Of a DNA stretch of 64,000 nucleotides, positions 12,264 to 23,937 are shown piece by piece. Made by a program: the position numbers and the translations under genes. Origin of the DNA: Coptis chinensis (Eukaryota; Streptophyta; Magnoliopsida; Ranunculales; Ranunculaceae); contig CM027378.1 in the NCBI GenBank assembly GCA_015680905.1, positions 103,189,501 to 103,253,500 on the forward strand, written 5' to 3'. The notes below the pieces were generated by a model. The model did not search any database, was not told the DNA's origin, and saw nothing but the letters and a program-made list of their open reading frames with translations. How positions within the stretch are numbered: position 1 is the first letter of the stretch; each line of letters opens with the position of its first letter.

Positions 12264-13100
12264 TGTCTAATTAGGGATGTCCAAACGGGTACTCGACCTG
12301 GCTTGAACCTGACTTTTCGGATTTTGAACGGGTATAGGGTTAGTTATCCAAACTCAGACTGGTTTTCAACAGGTTGGGTTCGAAGTCGGGTATTTTGTTG
12401 AGAAGTGTGATCAAATTTTATCTTAACTCTATATTTCGGGTACTCATCAGTCTGGGGTTCGGATTTCGGGTAGAATAAAGTCCAATAAAAAAAAAAAAAA
12501 AAAAAAAAACAATAAGAAATTTTATTTGAAATATATATCTACATTTTATTCATTCTTCGGCTATCCACCAATCCTTCAAACAAAATAAAACTTGTAATGA
12601 ATTTGAAAGTAATTATTACCTATATTCGGACATAATTATTTGATATGATTTAAAAATAGATAGACTCGGAATAAACTATAGACACATGATCACGTGCAAT
12701 TACTGAAAAAATTGGAAATCTCGACATAATTTTTTTTCATAATCCAATATATTAAATAACTCATCATTGTAAACATGAATGAAATTATAATCCAAATAAT
12801 TATCTAACTCATTCTTTTATATGAGATTAGTAGTATGCAATTGAAATCGGATTTGGGGTTCGATTTTGGTCCGGATTCGTTTCGGGTTTTTTAGCTCTTT
12901 TAACAGGTTTAGGACTAAATATATTGGGTCGGATTTGAGTCGGGGTGGGTTTAGAGAGTATGACCAAACCCTACCCTATGTATTTCGGTTTGGCTTCGGG
13001 TTCAGATTTTATCGGGTTCGGACAGAAAATTTGATACGGATATTTTGTTCGGGTTTTGGGCGGGTTTCGGACAAGACGGACATCCATCCCTATGCCTAAC
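12264..13100. mobile_element. hAT-like non-autonomous element with 8-bp target duplication
   Basis: TAGGGATG starts at 12272 and its inverted copy CATCCCTA ends at 13092, with GGACATCC also mirrored inside. The flanks TGTCTAAT (12264-12271) and TGCCTAAC (13093-13100) match at 6 of 8 positions, fitting an aged 8-bp hAT duplication. The ends are rich in GGGTTCGG/CGGGTA words, as in many plant hAT miniature elements. A 24-nt A run lies near 12487. The 77-codon frame at 12866-13099 is in terminal repeat sequence and is not a gene. Confidence 0.7.
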
Positions 13101-13852
13101 AAGTCATTCAATGAAGGGAACAAATGCACACAACTGACCAAAAATCACAACTGATAAGTCATGGGTTACACACTCACTGACTCAAACACATTTCATCTCA
13201 TTCAAATCTGTTTCTAGCTGCAGCACTAAAACTGAAAGTGAACCTTGATAGAATGAAATAAAAAGAGCGCAACGAAGAGCGTGAGAAATTTGCAGAGAGA
13301 CGTATCATCAATTACGACGGATATATGAAGTGAAAAGGAAGGTCTGGTGTGAATTGTGTGATGAAGGTGGTGGTTGTGTCACATGGTTCAAGTGTTCAAC
13401 GCACTATATGGTTCTATATTAATCTCGATCTTCCCCATATGCATGCAACAGAGGGTTCATGGTTGTGGTCAGGGATTTGAGTAGGTGGGCAGCACATGGG
13501 TGCCCTTTGTGCTTTATTTGTTTCTTGTTCTCGTGGCAAAAGTGATTAACTGAAGACCCGCTCACAAAAAAAAAATGAAGACCCGTTTTTTAAATAAGTT
13601 ACCTTCTTTAAAACAAGCGCTCGTTCATATAAGTATATATATAACTCACATAACTTTTGGAGAGTGCAACCACTTGTCTCCGTCCGTAACGTATGGTACG
13701 AAACTTACTCTAATAGCTTAATAAGCTCGTGCAATATTACCGATTGAAATTGTTTCTGTCAAAGGATTAGACGACCATATGTCCACATGTAACTTTGTAT
13801 GTTAAGGTTAAAAATCCTTAAACCCAACGGCTAAATAGAATATATACTCTCA

Positions 13853-13888
<36 letters not shown>

Positions 13889-15799
13889 ATTATTTGCTAA
13901 AATTATAATAACATATATTCAATTATGAACTTTGTAAGTTTGTATGTTTTAGGTTCAGAGTTGCATTAGAAATGCACCTTATAATTACGTGGTCCCAATT
14001 GGCCAAATCACACAACCACACCGGGAGAAGTGTAGAGCCGCATAGTAGGAGTAGCTACCGAACTGGTAAAGGCATAGCTTAGACTGGCTCCAACCGTGGC
14101 AGTACTTGGATGCTATCCCCAAATCTATCCAAATACAGATAATATTACAACAATTTCGTCTATGAAATAAAGCTCATACTCCAAGTCATGCGGAGTGTGA
14201 AACATGTAGAAGCCACATTCCAACACGGAGTTGACCTTTTTTTTTTAGGTCACACTTCAGGTGATATAGAGGTTGAGCGTCTTGTTGGGGTCCCTCACCA
14301 TGTCTTGGTACGACTTGTGGCATCGTTCACATGCAGCTTTGACGATCTCATGGTATCATTCGTAAGGAACTCGAGCAGTCTGCAGACGTTATTAGGAGCA
14401 AATATTACTGAAAGTTTGACTTCCTGCACACATCGTTTGGAGAAATAGTATCCCGACTTCACCATGTTGTTCGGGACTTGATAATTTGACACTGGCATGT
14501 CAATTGGAACCGGAATTTCACAGCTCGCTGAAATTTCATAACACTATAAAACCAAAATTAGATTTTTGAGTAACAGAAATCTTTGAGAGAAAACCAATTT
14601 TGAAAGCAACCAAAATTGAGAAGAAACCCTTACAAAAAGATAAAAATTGTAAAAAGAGTAATCAGTGAAGAGAGATCTAGTAAGTTTGGAGAGACTTGAA
14701 ATGAGTGATTGTAATCTTCATTCCCACACTTTTCTTCCCACATTTATAAAATCATTTGCTCTTGTGGAAGTAGACATCATTAGCCGAACCACGCTACATC
14801 TTGTGTCTCATTGTGGTAAGTTAATTTACATTGTTATTGCCTGTCTATATAATTAATTCCATAGTTTAGTTTTGTGGTTGTTGGTTGTAGTGAAAACTTA
14901 GATTTTTCGATTGGAGTTTAGAGTGTTTATATTCAAACTATCTTAGTAGGGATTTATAGGTATCGTTTTCCCCAACAAGGTCTCACACGAGTTGCCCTCT
15001 ATATAATATGGAGTGACCAGTTTGCTATATTGCTAAAAATATGAAAAGAATTATGACAATGTAAGTACCCTCCGCTCTCAAGCATTCACTACATCACATG
15101 TGTCCAATCCATCAGGTCGTATCTGAATAGCTCGTGTATCACAAAATCGTACTACGCCACCAAGACGTAATCACGACCCAAAATCAAGTCGTCCCAAATA
15201 TCAAATACAGCCATATATGAAAACAAATTATCTACCACGATCTTGAAGCTCAGTCAACGCACCAATAAAGAAGGCATTTATTTTGTAACAGCAGAAGTAA
15301 TGACGAATCATCAAGGGAGCACAAAATATGGATCTATACTTAACAATAGCCTGAAGCAAATAAGGAAAGTCAGGTAAAAAACCTATAAGTAGAGAGAGAT
15401 AAACTACGTAAGGCTTGATTCAAGTTTATCCGAGAGACTTGATACGTAGGTAACTCTTATCCAAAGTAAGAGTGCAGCCATTTCCAACCAATCCCATCAC
15501 CAGGTAATAGGCAAAAACCTATACCTCTACAGACAATTTAACTTGTTTGAGGTTAACATAATGGAATTTTGTCGCACGGTTGGAAGTTAGCTGTCGCATT
15601 ATGAAAATTAGATGCACCGTTGGAGTTAGTATTATAAGCAATTGAGTGCTTATTCTCATGGCGACTAGTGAGTGAAGACTAGTTCCTTTGACCGCACCTT
15701 GATTGCGTTGACCGAACTTTTTTAGTCTCTTCCTCACTTCTAAGAGCATCACTACACAAATGCCTTTCAATTCAAGATATGTCAATAGAAGATGGATCT
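13101..15799. other. Intergenic; no firm gene
   Basis: Contains an (AT)15 microsatellite at 13857-13886. Around 14060-14110 is a GGCTCCAACCGTGGCAGT motif resembling one end of a Harbinger-type element, with no partner end found. Minus-strand reading at about 15140-15260 gives a phrase like DDLILGRDYV, faintly like a retropepsin C-terminus, but too short to call. Other short frames are unremarkable. Confidence 0.45.
13857..13886. repeat. (AT)15 microsatellite
   Basis: Uninterrupted AT dinucleotides, read directly from the sequence. Confidence 0.95.
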
Positions 15800-17962
15800 T
15801 TTAGTGTTTGAGCTACCCATAGTTCAAGCAAGAGATAAGAATATTGTTCAACGACCGCCCTTTGCTGAGGTGTGAAAAGAGTCTCCTTTGCTGACAAGGT
15901 ACAGGGGGATCAACCTTAACAATTGGATCTGGACTCTCTTCCACTTCCTCAAATGAAAGGAAATATACCAATGATCAAGCTACCAAAAAAAGCAGTTAAG
16001 CACGGTAGGCTATATTGTAAATACTGCCTTGTTGGTAGGTTGGATCTCAAAAGACTTAATGTTGATGAGGTTCGCAGAATAGCCTTGGAAACTTGGCATT
16101 CCAAAAGAGATTGGAAACTAATTCCCTTGGGAAAAGGCTTATTCAATTCATGATTCGATTAACTTGTGAGGAAGACTGGAGGAAGATATGGTGTGGTGGT
16201 TTATGGAGATTCAAGGATCAAACGCTTAGGCTAACAAAGTGGACTCCAGAGTTCGATCCGGATGTTTAGTTAAAATCTAATGCCTTAGTTTGGGTTAAAT
16301 TCCCTAGATTAGGACAACAATATTAGGACTATGAGATTGTGATGTCACTGGGCAAAGCCATTGGAAGTCCTATTGGGGTTGACAAACATACTCTTCAAAG
16401 GGACTTTGGATATTTTGCTTCGGTTTTGGTTGACATAGACCTTTCCAAACCAGTACCGAATCAAATTCTAGTTAAAAAGGAGGAGGGCAAAACTTTCTTC
16501 CAAGAGGTGGAATTAGTCAAGATGCCCAAATTTTGTAGACACTATAAGTTAGTAGGTCACTTCGTTACAGAGTGTAAGGCTTTGCAAAAGGATATTCGAA
16601 AGGATGAAATAACATCATATGAGAACCACGCAGAGAAGCAAACTAAAAAATAATGCAAGACTAAAGTTGCCGAGGCACAGAATAAATAAATAAATAAGAT
16701 AAATAGGAATAAAAACAAGGAAAAACCTATTAAAGTTGTCAACACAGTATTGGTGCAAGATGGGGATCAGAATGCTAGCTCTACATCCATTGTTGCGACT
16801 TGAGAGAGATCTAACCCATGAGTCCCATGCAGTAAATGAGCATAATGTTCCTGAGGCTTACGTCACATGATCCATTAATAGAGAAAAATATATTATGAAT
16901 GTCAATGTCAATCCAGAGGTAGTAGGTGGAGCTTTAAATATAGCTACCGATATTGTTGTGTCTCCAATTTAAACAATAAGGGTGTGTTTGTTAAATTTTA
17001 ACTCATGGAAAGGAAAGGAAATAAAATGGGTGGTCCACTATGGAATGGAATGGAAAGGAAATAATTTTAAGTGGTATGTGTTTGGTAAACTGGGGAAAGG
17101 AAAGTAAAAACTGGGGAAAGGAATAATCATGTTTGTTTGCAAAAGCTATGAAAAGGAATAATTGTATTGTTGGGTCATAGGTGTATTAGTAGTAAGTCCT
17201 ATCTATTTATTTCCTTTCCTTTCCTTTCCACAAAAATTTCAGGGGTTAGCTAAGGACACAAAACCTTTTCCATTTCAATAATTTTGTTTCCATATGGAAA
17301 AGCTCATTTCTTTTCCATGGGTAAACAAACACCTTATAAACTATGGAAAAGGTGGACCACTCTTATTTTCCTTTCCTTTCCATAGTGTTTCCATCATAAC
17401 AAACACACACTAAATGTTTATACTTGAGCTGGGTACTCTCCTAAAGTGAATGAAGGTAAGGATGGGGATACAGAGAAGGATGCGAACTCTGTAAATGTAG
17501 TGTTTGAGGATGTTACTCTGTTAGAATCTCCAAACATTAGAAGTTCAACAAGCATCAACAGTCCCTCTGCTGAAAATGTTGTTGTGGACGGAGTGGACTA
17601 CGAATAATTGAGTATTGGATTGATATCCTACTTCAACGAAGAGAGCTAAACCTAAAACTTCCTCGAGAATCGAAAACATATTTCATTAATTAAATGAGGC
17701 CAACTCAATTTTGAGAACAGTCAATTGGGCTGATCTTGTTGATGAAAATGATGACGTTGATGATGATGGTGATGATGGTGATGATGAAGCTGGAACACAT
17801 ACTGGTCTATTTCATATGGTAGATGACGATCGTCAGACTGAGTGGTTAGAATTAATAGCTAAAAATGTGTGTAACACTGTTTTGTTGAAGTCACAAACTA
17901 AGCCATCAAAGAAGGCTCAGTTTGATGCAAAGATGGCCAAGAGACAATTGTCCTACTACTAG
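15800..17962 (+). pseudogene. Decayed LINE-type ORF1 / DUF4283 plus zinc-knuckle protein, split by a nested element
   Basis: Joined across stops and a frameshift near 16145, the plus strand reads like the gag-like ORF1 proteins of plant L1-type LINEs. At 16152-16270 there is a stretch with WRKIWCGGLWRF and LTKWTPEFDPDV, the DUF4283 hallmark. VWVKFPRLGQQY follows, with a TAG in place of the usual Trp. Then comes GVDKHTLQRDFGYFASVLVDI and, at about 16522-16575, a zinc knuckle whose second cysteine is tyrosine (FCRHYKLVGHFVTEC). The reading is interrupted by a miniature element at 16980-17410. Beyond it, a tail with an Asp-rich run (17711-17962) ends in TAG. No endonuclease or reverse transcriptase ORF2 follows, so this is a 5' fragment or a domesticated-type copy that has died. 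Stops, the frameshift and the lost cysteine make function unlikely. Confidence 0.68.
16977..17413. mobile_element. Nested miniature element, TAA target duplication (PIF/Harbinger-like)
   Basis: GGGTGTGTTTGTTA starts at 16980 and the inverted AACAAACACACAC ends at 17410. TAA flanks both sides (16977-16979, 17411-17413). GGAAAGGAAA words occur inside one end and their complement inside the other. It is 431 bp, has no coding capacity, and sits inside the LINE-type ORF1 remnant, so it inserted after that copy. Confidence 0.7.
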
Positions 17963-18529
17963 TCTTAATCTTTAGGTTATTATGTTTGTTTGTTTGTTTT
18001 TTTTTTTTTTTTTTTTTTTTGACTCTTCTTCTACCTGTTAAGCCCATTTTCATTTATTTAATAAATGGTTGGAGATTTTAAACTCCTAGCCTAGCCTTAA
18101 AAATAAAAAATTTATAAGCACACATTTAATTTCCAATTTTGGAGCTGGTATAGACTTTCAACGGCTACGACAATCTGAGTCTACAACTTATCAAAATTAA
18201 AGGTAGTGAAAGACAAGTAAGAGTTTAATTAGTGCCTAAAGTCCTAACTTATCAGCTGTTTGGAATCTAGACAAAGAATTTTTTTTTAAGGTTCTGTCTA
18301 GACTCTAAACAAGGAATTATTGTATTTATTTTACATTTATATGTTCCCCGGCCATCAGAATATAAGAGTGAGTATATTGAAGTGGTGGAAATGTGTAATG
18401 CACATAGAAACAAATATGGAAACCTAGTAAGCAATTTAAATTCGGTTTTTAATACGGAACTAATCGATCAATGAGCGATAAGCAATTATTTGATAAATTG
18501 GAAATTTAATCTGGTTTATATTTGACATA
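17963..18529. other. Intergenic, with a 24-nt poly-T at about 17997-18020
   Basis: No gene recognised. The poly-T directly follows the DUF4283 reading frame's 3' region. On the minus strand it would be an A tail, but no element body could be tied to it. Confidence 0.5.
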
Positions 18530-18668
18530 CTAGCCATTTGGCCCGGCCTATGGCCGGACTTGCTACATGGATAGCTAATGACTCAAAAGCTTAAAGTCCA
18601 TTTGAATAAATAATATATGTATATTGATAGCTAATAATTCACTACATACTTTGTTTGAATGGTTTATG

Positions 18669-18864
18669 TTTTTTTTTTTTTTTAAGAGATTGCAATCAAA
18701 ATACTATACACACTGCAACATAATATCCGTTAAAAACCACTGACAAATCTTACTTAATATACTACTCAAATTATAGACAATAGTACAGGACCTTGGTGGA
18801 TTTGAACCACCATCTCTTGGGATGTATTTCACATTCAAGTGCTCTTCCATTGAGCTAAAGATCC
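18669..18864 (-). repeat. SINE-like unit with tRNA-like head and A tail
   Basis: On the minus strand, 18864-18788 has a tRNA-like layout: GGATCTT acceptor arm pairing with AAGGTCC, an A box (TAGCTCAATGG), a D stem GCTC/GAGC, and a perfect T arm GGTGG-TTCAAAT-CCACC with a B box (GGTTCAAATCC). The anticodon arm is abnormal: no clean 5-bp stem with U33. About 105 bp follow, ending in 15 A (poly-T at 18669-18683 on the plus strand). This order fits a tRNA-derived SINE better than a working tRNA gene. Target duplications were not found. Confidence 0.5.
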
Positions 18865-20764
18865 ACTTTAAAATGCCAATCTGCAACATAACCAAAGTTA
18901 AAAAGGAAATAGACAATGAATATTTAGAAAGGAAATTAAATAGTTATTGATCAGACCGTACATTCACTACTCTTGGAGAAAAGACATGTTACCAGTAGCC
19001 CCTATATTCGACGATTCTAGCTAACACCTTACCCGTGAAGCACTAAATAAAACAACTAATTAAAAATAGTGAACTTGCTAGTCAACCTACTGGACCTAAG
19101 CACATTACGCTTCCGTGTGTTGTATATTACCTAACAAAATGGTTAAAAGATTTATATCACTCTGCCACTTTACTGGAGCAAAATTGATGATACCTTCTCT
19201 TCTATTTTTTTTTTATCTGTCTCATCAATTAATCTTAATAAGGTCATGAGACCTTCCCTCACTTTTAGGAGTTGTTTTTCCCTTTCAAGAAATTATGAGA
19301 ATCATTTCTATAAAAGTTGGTCCTTCTATTTGCATGTGTCTTGTGAAGTGTTTGGGACCCCAACTCCCCACCCATCTCCCTTTGTCCAACCTCGCCCTCG
19401 GGCAAAGACTTAACATTCTAATTTCGTTTATGAGTTCCATCCATATGACAAAAGACATGGACTGGGATGCCACGGTCTCCATAAACAAATAGAAATTCTC
19501 TAAAAGAAGCATCCTTGTGCCGATCGTTTGCATCCCCATAATGGCCCCACGCCAACGATTTAACATCGAAAGAAGTGAACAATCCTCGGATCTGGGAGAG
19601 GTACTTTCAAGTGAAGGAACATCTTTCTATCGATCCGAAGTACTTTCGGGGTATTGTCTAATGAGTTTAGCCTGACGTACACTTTTATGAAATAAATGAA
19701 ATAGAATTACACATATGACCAACCGATAACAACTGAATTTCTACTTACAAAGCATTTCAATTAACAAAATAAGAACAACCTCAAGTTTTTTATCTGTCCT
19801 GAGGGATATTGTGAAAGCAGCAATGTGTTTTTTTTTTATGGGCAGCACCAATGTGTTTCTACTCTCTCTAAACTTCTCTCTCTCCTTTTCAGATGCACAG
19901 CTGCAATTATTCACCAAGAATAAAAATATTTTGCATTCACACATTTAGCCTATGAGCATGGATTCATTAACAAAGGTCGCCACTGTTAAAATAAAAGTAC
20001 AAACTACAGTACTTAGTGGAAACTGATTGAATGAGACTACCTGTAACAAATAAAGAACACGTCACAAAATTGTTGGAATGCATCCAGAATAAACATTAGC
20101 TTAGTCGAAAAGCGGATTGAATTTCTCTTCAAAGAAGAATAAGTTGGCTTGCTTTATTGACTATTTCGCCAATGGATGAGGGCAAATGCTAAAGCATTCA
20201 AGTATGATGGGAAAGAAGACCTCACCGCTCACTTTTGCAACTTCTAGAACACTTGTGGAAATAAGTTTCCAAACGATGAAGCACGTCGCCTAAGTATAGC
20301 AGATCCAAGACTACCGGTTGAAAGTTGGAGCAGTTGAATTAGTAAGCGAACTTTCAGATTTGTTATTTCGGATGAAAATTTGTCTCCATAAAACACATGC
20401 CAACCGCATAAAGCCTCAGAATTTAATCAGCAGTACCAAAACCTGCCGATAGTTTTGATGATTAGATTCATCGAGCTGCATAATTATCCACCTATAGAAA
20501 CAAAAATGAAGAATCTAATCGTTTCCTAAGATGGGATCGAGCACTAAAAAAAAATCAACCTTTTACTATTCACCCAAAATCCTAACTGCATATGATTTTC
20601 ACCCAACGGTTGGAAATACTGTTTGCATTTTGAAAGGGGGGAGGTAATCACAACGGTACACCACCCTCCAGTCTATAAACGTCAAATATGGTTGCAATTC
20701 TGGACTCTGTTGCACATGCATATACATAAAGAAGATAAAACATTCAGATATCAGGATCATTTAC
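18865..20764. other. Helitron interior; no gene recognised
   Basis: The 93-codon minus-strand frame at 19285-19566 and its plus-strand shadow have no recognisable family features. No splice-flanked coding segment was recognised in this stretch. Confidence 0.4.
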
Positions 20765-20899
20765 CTTACTAAAATCACTTGCTATTTTGTGAAGATCGCT
20801 ACCAACATCTTTACAATAATCTATGCTTGCAAATCGACACCTTCTTAGACAATAATCTACAATATCAACTCATTCATTTACATCGCCTTCCACCCCAAC
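20765..20899 (-). pseudogene. Splice-flanked exon fragment, unrecognised protein
   Basis: The minus strand has an acceptor (TTTTTCAG at 20900) and a donor (AAG/GTAAAT at 20765) bounding exactly 45 codons. One frame reads through, with a single internal TGA at codon 10, to YCLRRCRFASIDYCKDVGSD and a tail of the LHKIASDFSK type. The Cys/Asp-rich segment looks like genuine protein, but I cannot name it. The internal stop suggests a captured, decaying exon. Confidence 0.42.
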
Positions 20900-21250
20900 C
20901 TGAAAAATTGTAAGAAAATGTTATGCTTCATGTTTCGCATCCATAAAAGCGGTTCAAACTTTGCACACTTCAAGAGATAGAGTAGTTAAATAAAATGCCG
21001 GGTTACCTCATGAGTCATTTCTAATAAAGTCCATCAAACACTTCAACATATCAACAATAAGTAAATATTTACTTGACCATTGAGAGCTCGTGAGTATAAC
21101 AAATATTTTCTAATCGCACATTACAAATTCCAAACATAAGACCTAACTAAATGCACGTGTTAATAGAGAGAAAACATAAATACGCACAAAAAGAGCTTAA
21201 GACCATTTTCTTACCAAATCTGTTGTGATTGAATGAATCATCATCATCTT

Positions 21251-21401
21251 GAGGTTGTCCGAAAGAGACTTAGGCTCTATTTTCGAAAGCAACGTTGGGA
21301 TCACACATCTCTTACGTGAGTTCTATCAATATCTCAATCCGAGGAAAAAAGAAAATATATAGGTGTACTTGAAGAATAATCCAATCTACAAATCAAGTAC
21401 A
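21251..21401. repeat. ~150-bp direct repeat, copy 1 (copy 2 at 23105-23251)
   Basis: The block from GAGGTTGTCCGAAAGAGACT to AATCAAGTAC occurs at 21251-21401 and 23105-23251. They differ by a few small indels (for example TTTTCGAAAGC versus TTTCGAGC) and about three substitutions. Both copies lie inside the probable Helitron, 1.85 kb apart, so one is a recent segmental duplicate or fill-in copy. Confidence 0.85.
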
Positions 21402-21641
21402 AACCGTAAGCATCAATCTTAACAAATTGAATTTAAAAGGGTACTAAAGTACATTAACTAAGTAAATGACACTGGACACAACAAAAATATGGGTAGTTTT
21501 ACGTTAGATGGATGCTAGTTCCGCTTTTGTGTCGAAGTTCTATGGGGACGATTTTTCATTTCATTGGGGAGTTATTCTTGAGTGGGTGCTCGGACTTTTT
21601 ACTTCTAAAATTTGGTGCTCGGACTTCAAAATAATAATGAG

Positions 21642-21951
21642 TTAGTGTGTTTTTAATTGGTGAAGGTAGCTTCCTTCTTTTTCCTCCCATCTTGTGGTTC
21701 GTGGGAGAGGTAAAAGTAGGAGCGACAAATCGTATTGGTTTTGAATCCCTCCCCGTCTTGCCGCCGTGTTCTTCAACCGATCTTTGGAACTTGAAGCATT
21801 CTTCGAACTCTGCGACTGGATATTCTTTCCTCTGGATGGATGTTTGAGGCATGCTAATTTCATAAGAAAGAGAAGGGTGTAGAAGATAAATGAGATAGAA
21901 GAAAGAGAGAGTGATAGATAAATGTTGCAGAGTATTGGGGTGGGGTAACAT
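21642..21951 (-). other. Possible captured first exon, minus strand, unrecognised
   Basis: A 131-codon minus-strand frame (21556-21951) starts within CT-rich, 5'-UTR-like sequence. An internal Met at about 21850 opens a basic, Ser/Lys-rich reading including KTGRDSKPIRFVAPTF. The alternative frame is also open, so frame choice is uncertain. It has no family resemblance. Confidence 0.25.
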
Positions 21952-22463
21952 GGGTAGAAATCTTCCTTGTGACTATTTCAGCCAAAATCCGAATTATATG
22001 GCCCTTTCATAGCCCTCGGACTCTGAGACTAAATTTTGGCCGTTACTACATTTAGGGTGAGGGAGTAATACACATGAATAAGAAAAGTTCTGTTTGATTT
22101 CTCTTTATCGCTTTCGGGAGCTACCATTTTAACCTTACAATTTCTTTGGAGTGGAAGATTTTTGTCTTGTGTTTTGCTTTCGGTGTTTTTGGTTTGAGAC
22201 TATATCCGGAAGTGTCGGACTCACGTCTGAGAACCAAGTTTTTTTTTCAGAAAATGAGATTAAGAAGTCGTGCCAAGTTAACATGGGAAACCGTGACTCG
22301 TGAAGTCTACCAATAATTCTAGCACATCAATATACTTGGCATATTTATTATTCAGTAATTGTGTAATTACTTGATTAGCAAGTAAGGTTTAAATGTTGTT
22401 CTAACTTTCCAAGTTTTTCTTGATAAGAGGTACAGGAGAAGCAAGCAAGCAAGCAATAGGAGG

Positions 22464-22677
22464 ATGGATAGGGATAATGAGCAAATGCCACCAAAGGTTT
22501 TGGCACGTATATACTGGATCGAAAGTGGGAAAGAAAAATTTCACAACCGGTATGCAATCGGTGTAGCAAGGCTTCCTCTAAACAGGGAAAGAAATTTGGT
22601 CACTCCAGTTTTTCGGGTGCCTTCGGTCTTAGGCCCACGGATTTCTTGTTTGGGACATGGAACTGCGTCGGTGTTCG
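22464..22677 (+). other. Exon-like segment, plus strand, unrecognised
   Basis: An open frame starting MDRDNEQMPPKVLARIYWIE runs to a donor-like TTCG/GTATGT at 22677. The middle (IGVARLPLNRERNLVTPVFR) reads like genuine protein and its spacing is loosely kelch-like. The identification is a guess. It lies inside the probable minus-strand Helitron but on the plus strand. A second short open stretch at 22736-22870 could be a following exon. Confidence 0.33.
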
Positions 22678-22687
22678 GTATGTAAAT

Positions 22688-23937
22688 AAAAATCTGTTTG
22701 TCTTTGTAATTCTGTAAAAGTAAAATGAGTTCGACATGACATCATATTCGGGTTATGTGTGTGAACTGCTCGAACGAGAGAAGAAGCCAAGTAACCTAGA
22801 AAACTTGAATGGGATCTTTGACGATAATGCAGATAATATGCCGTGTGGTCCCGATAAACTTCATTGTAAGGCTATAATTTCATGTATTAAGCTGGTTAAA
22901 GTTTTCTTCTATCTATCTATTATGTGGACAATGTGCTTGTGTATGCGTTGCGATCATATCCTACTACCTAACTCCTATCTTACGTGAAATATGTTCAAAA
23001 ACCTCACTCACACCCACACCTCTTGAATCAATAAAAACAAAAAAAAAAAGAGAGAAAATGGCCCTTTCCCTGGTTGAAGTGGGACACTACAAACGTATTT
23101 GTGTGAGGTTGTCCGAAAGAGACTTAGGCTCTATTTCGAGCAACGTTGGGATCACACATCTCTTACGTGAGTTCTATCAATATCTCAATCCCAGAAAAAG
23201 AAAATATATAGGTGTACTTGAAGAATAATCCAATCTACAAATCAAGTACATCAAATAGTTCAAGTGAATTGCTATCGAAAAGCCGGGGCCTTCCGATGAA
23301 ACCTCAGGTTTGTATATATAATAACTCCCTCATTGCAAGCACTGCTGAAACATTTACCACATGTATGCATCGAGGCCATTATTAAGGCAATAACACGGAC
23401 TCACAAAACGCCAAAACTGCTATAACTATGATGACGTTTAGTCAAATAGTAGACATACTCTTCTTCTTCACCATGGGCAAACCGATCCTAGGTAGAGTAA
23501 GAGCATTCACATTGCAAGCATTCATTCCCTTGTGCAATGCAATCAAACACATCCTAAATTATGAAAACCGGACAAACACACAATTATTTACTTGATTGTA
23601 AAACTTGTCAAAAGAGTGAAACTCACGGGTAGTAGTTGAGCGGACATGGGGAGAAAACGGTTCTTGTTTTTAGCTTAGCCTAGTGCAAGGTCTTTAAGAT
23701 ACATCACGTTAGCACTCCTTATACCTCTTCTTGATTGCACATTGGTCCCGCTTTTCGCGCAAATACCACTAACCAAAGTTTGCCTACAATAACACGAATT
23801 TGGTTTTATAGAGTGTGAAAATTTAGAATATAAACATGAAATGTCAACAAACACAGTGGCCACTAATATCTAGTTGCATAACAATAGAATGTCTAGTGCA
23901 AAATTAGTACATGTATATAAAGTTTGAAAAGAAGCAC
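22688..23937. other. Helitron interior with repeat copy 2 (23105-23251)
   Basis: Besides the duplicated 147-bp block, no clear exon was found. A minus-strand stretch near 23690-23790 is open for about 60 codons and may be another exon remnant downstream of the COP1-interacting-protein-like pieces. Confidence 0.4.

Noticed and set aside
14188-14498. Opposed open frames at 14.2-14.5 kb as a Harbinger transposase or ORF1 fragment
   Set aside because: No catalytic or Myb-like motif could be read in either strand; only a terminal-repeat-like GGCTCCAACCGTGGCAGT nearby hints at an element.
18788-18864. A functional tRNA gene on the minus strand
   Set aside because: Acceptor, D and T arms fit, but the anticodon arm has no proper stem and lacks U33, and an A tail lies downstream, so a SINE head or tRNA-like relic is more likely.
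19285-19566. 93-codon minus-strand frame inside the probable Helitron
   Set aside because: No recognisable domain, no splice support, and the opposite strand is open too.
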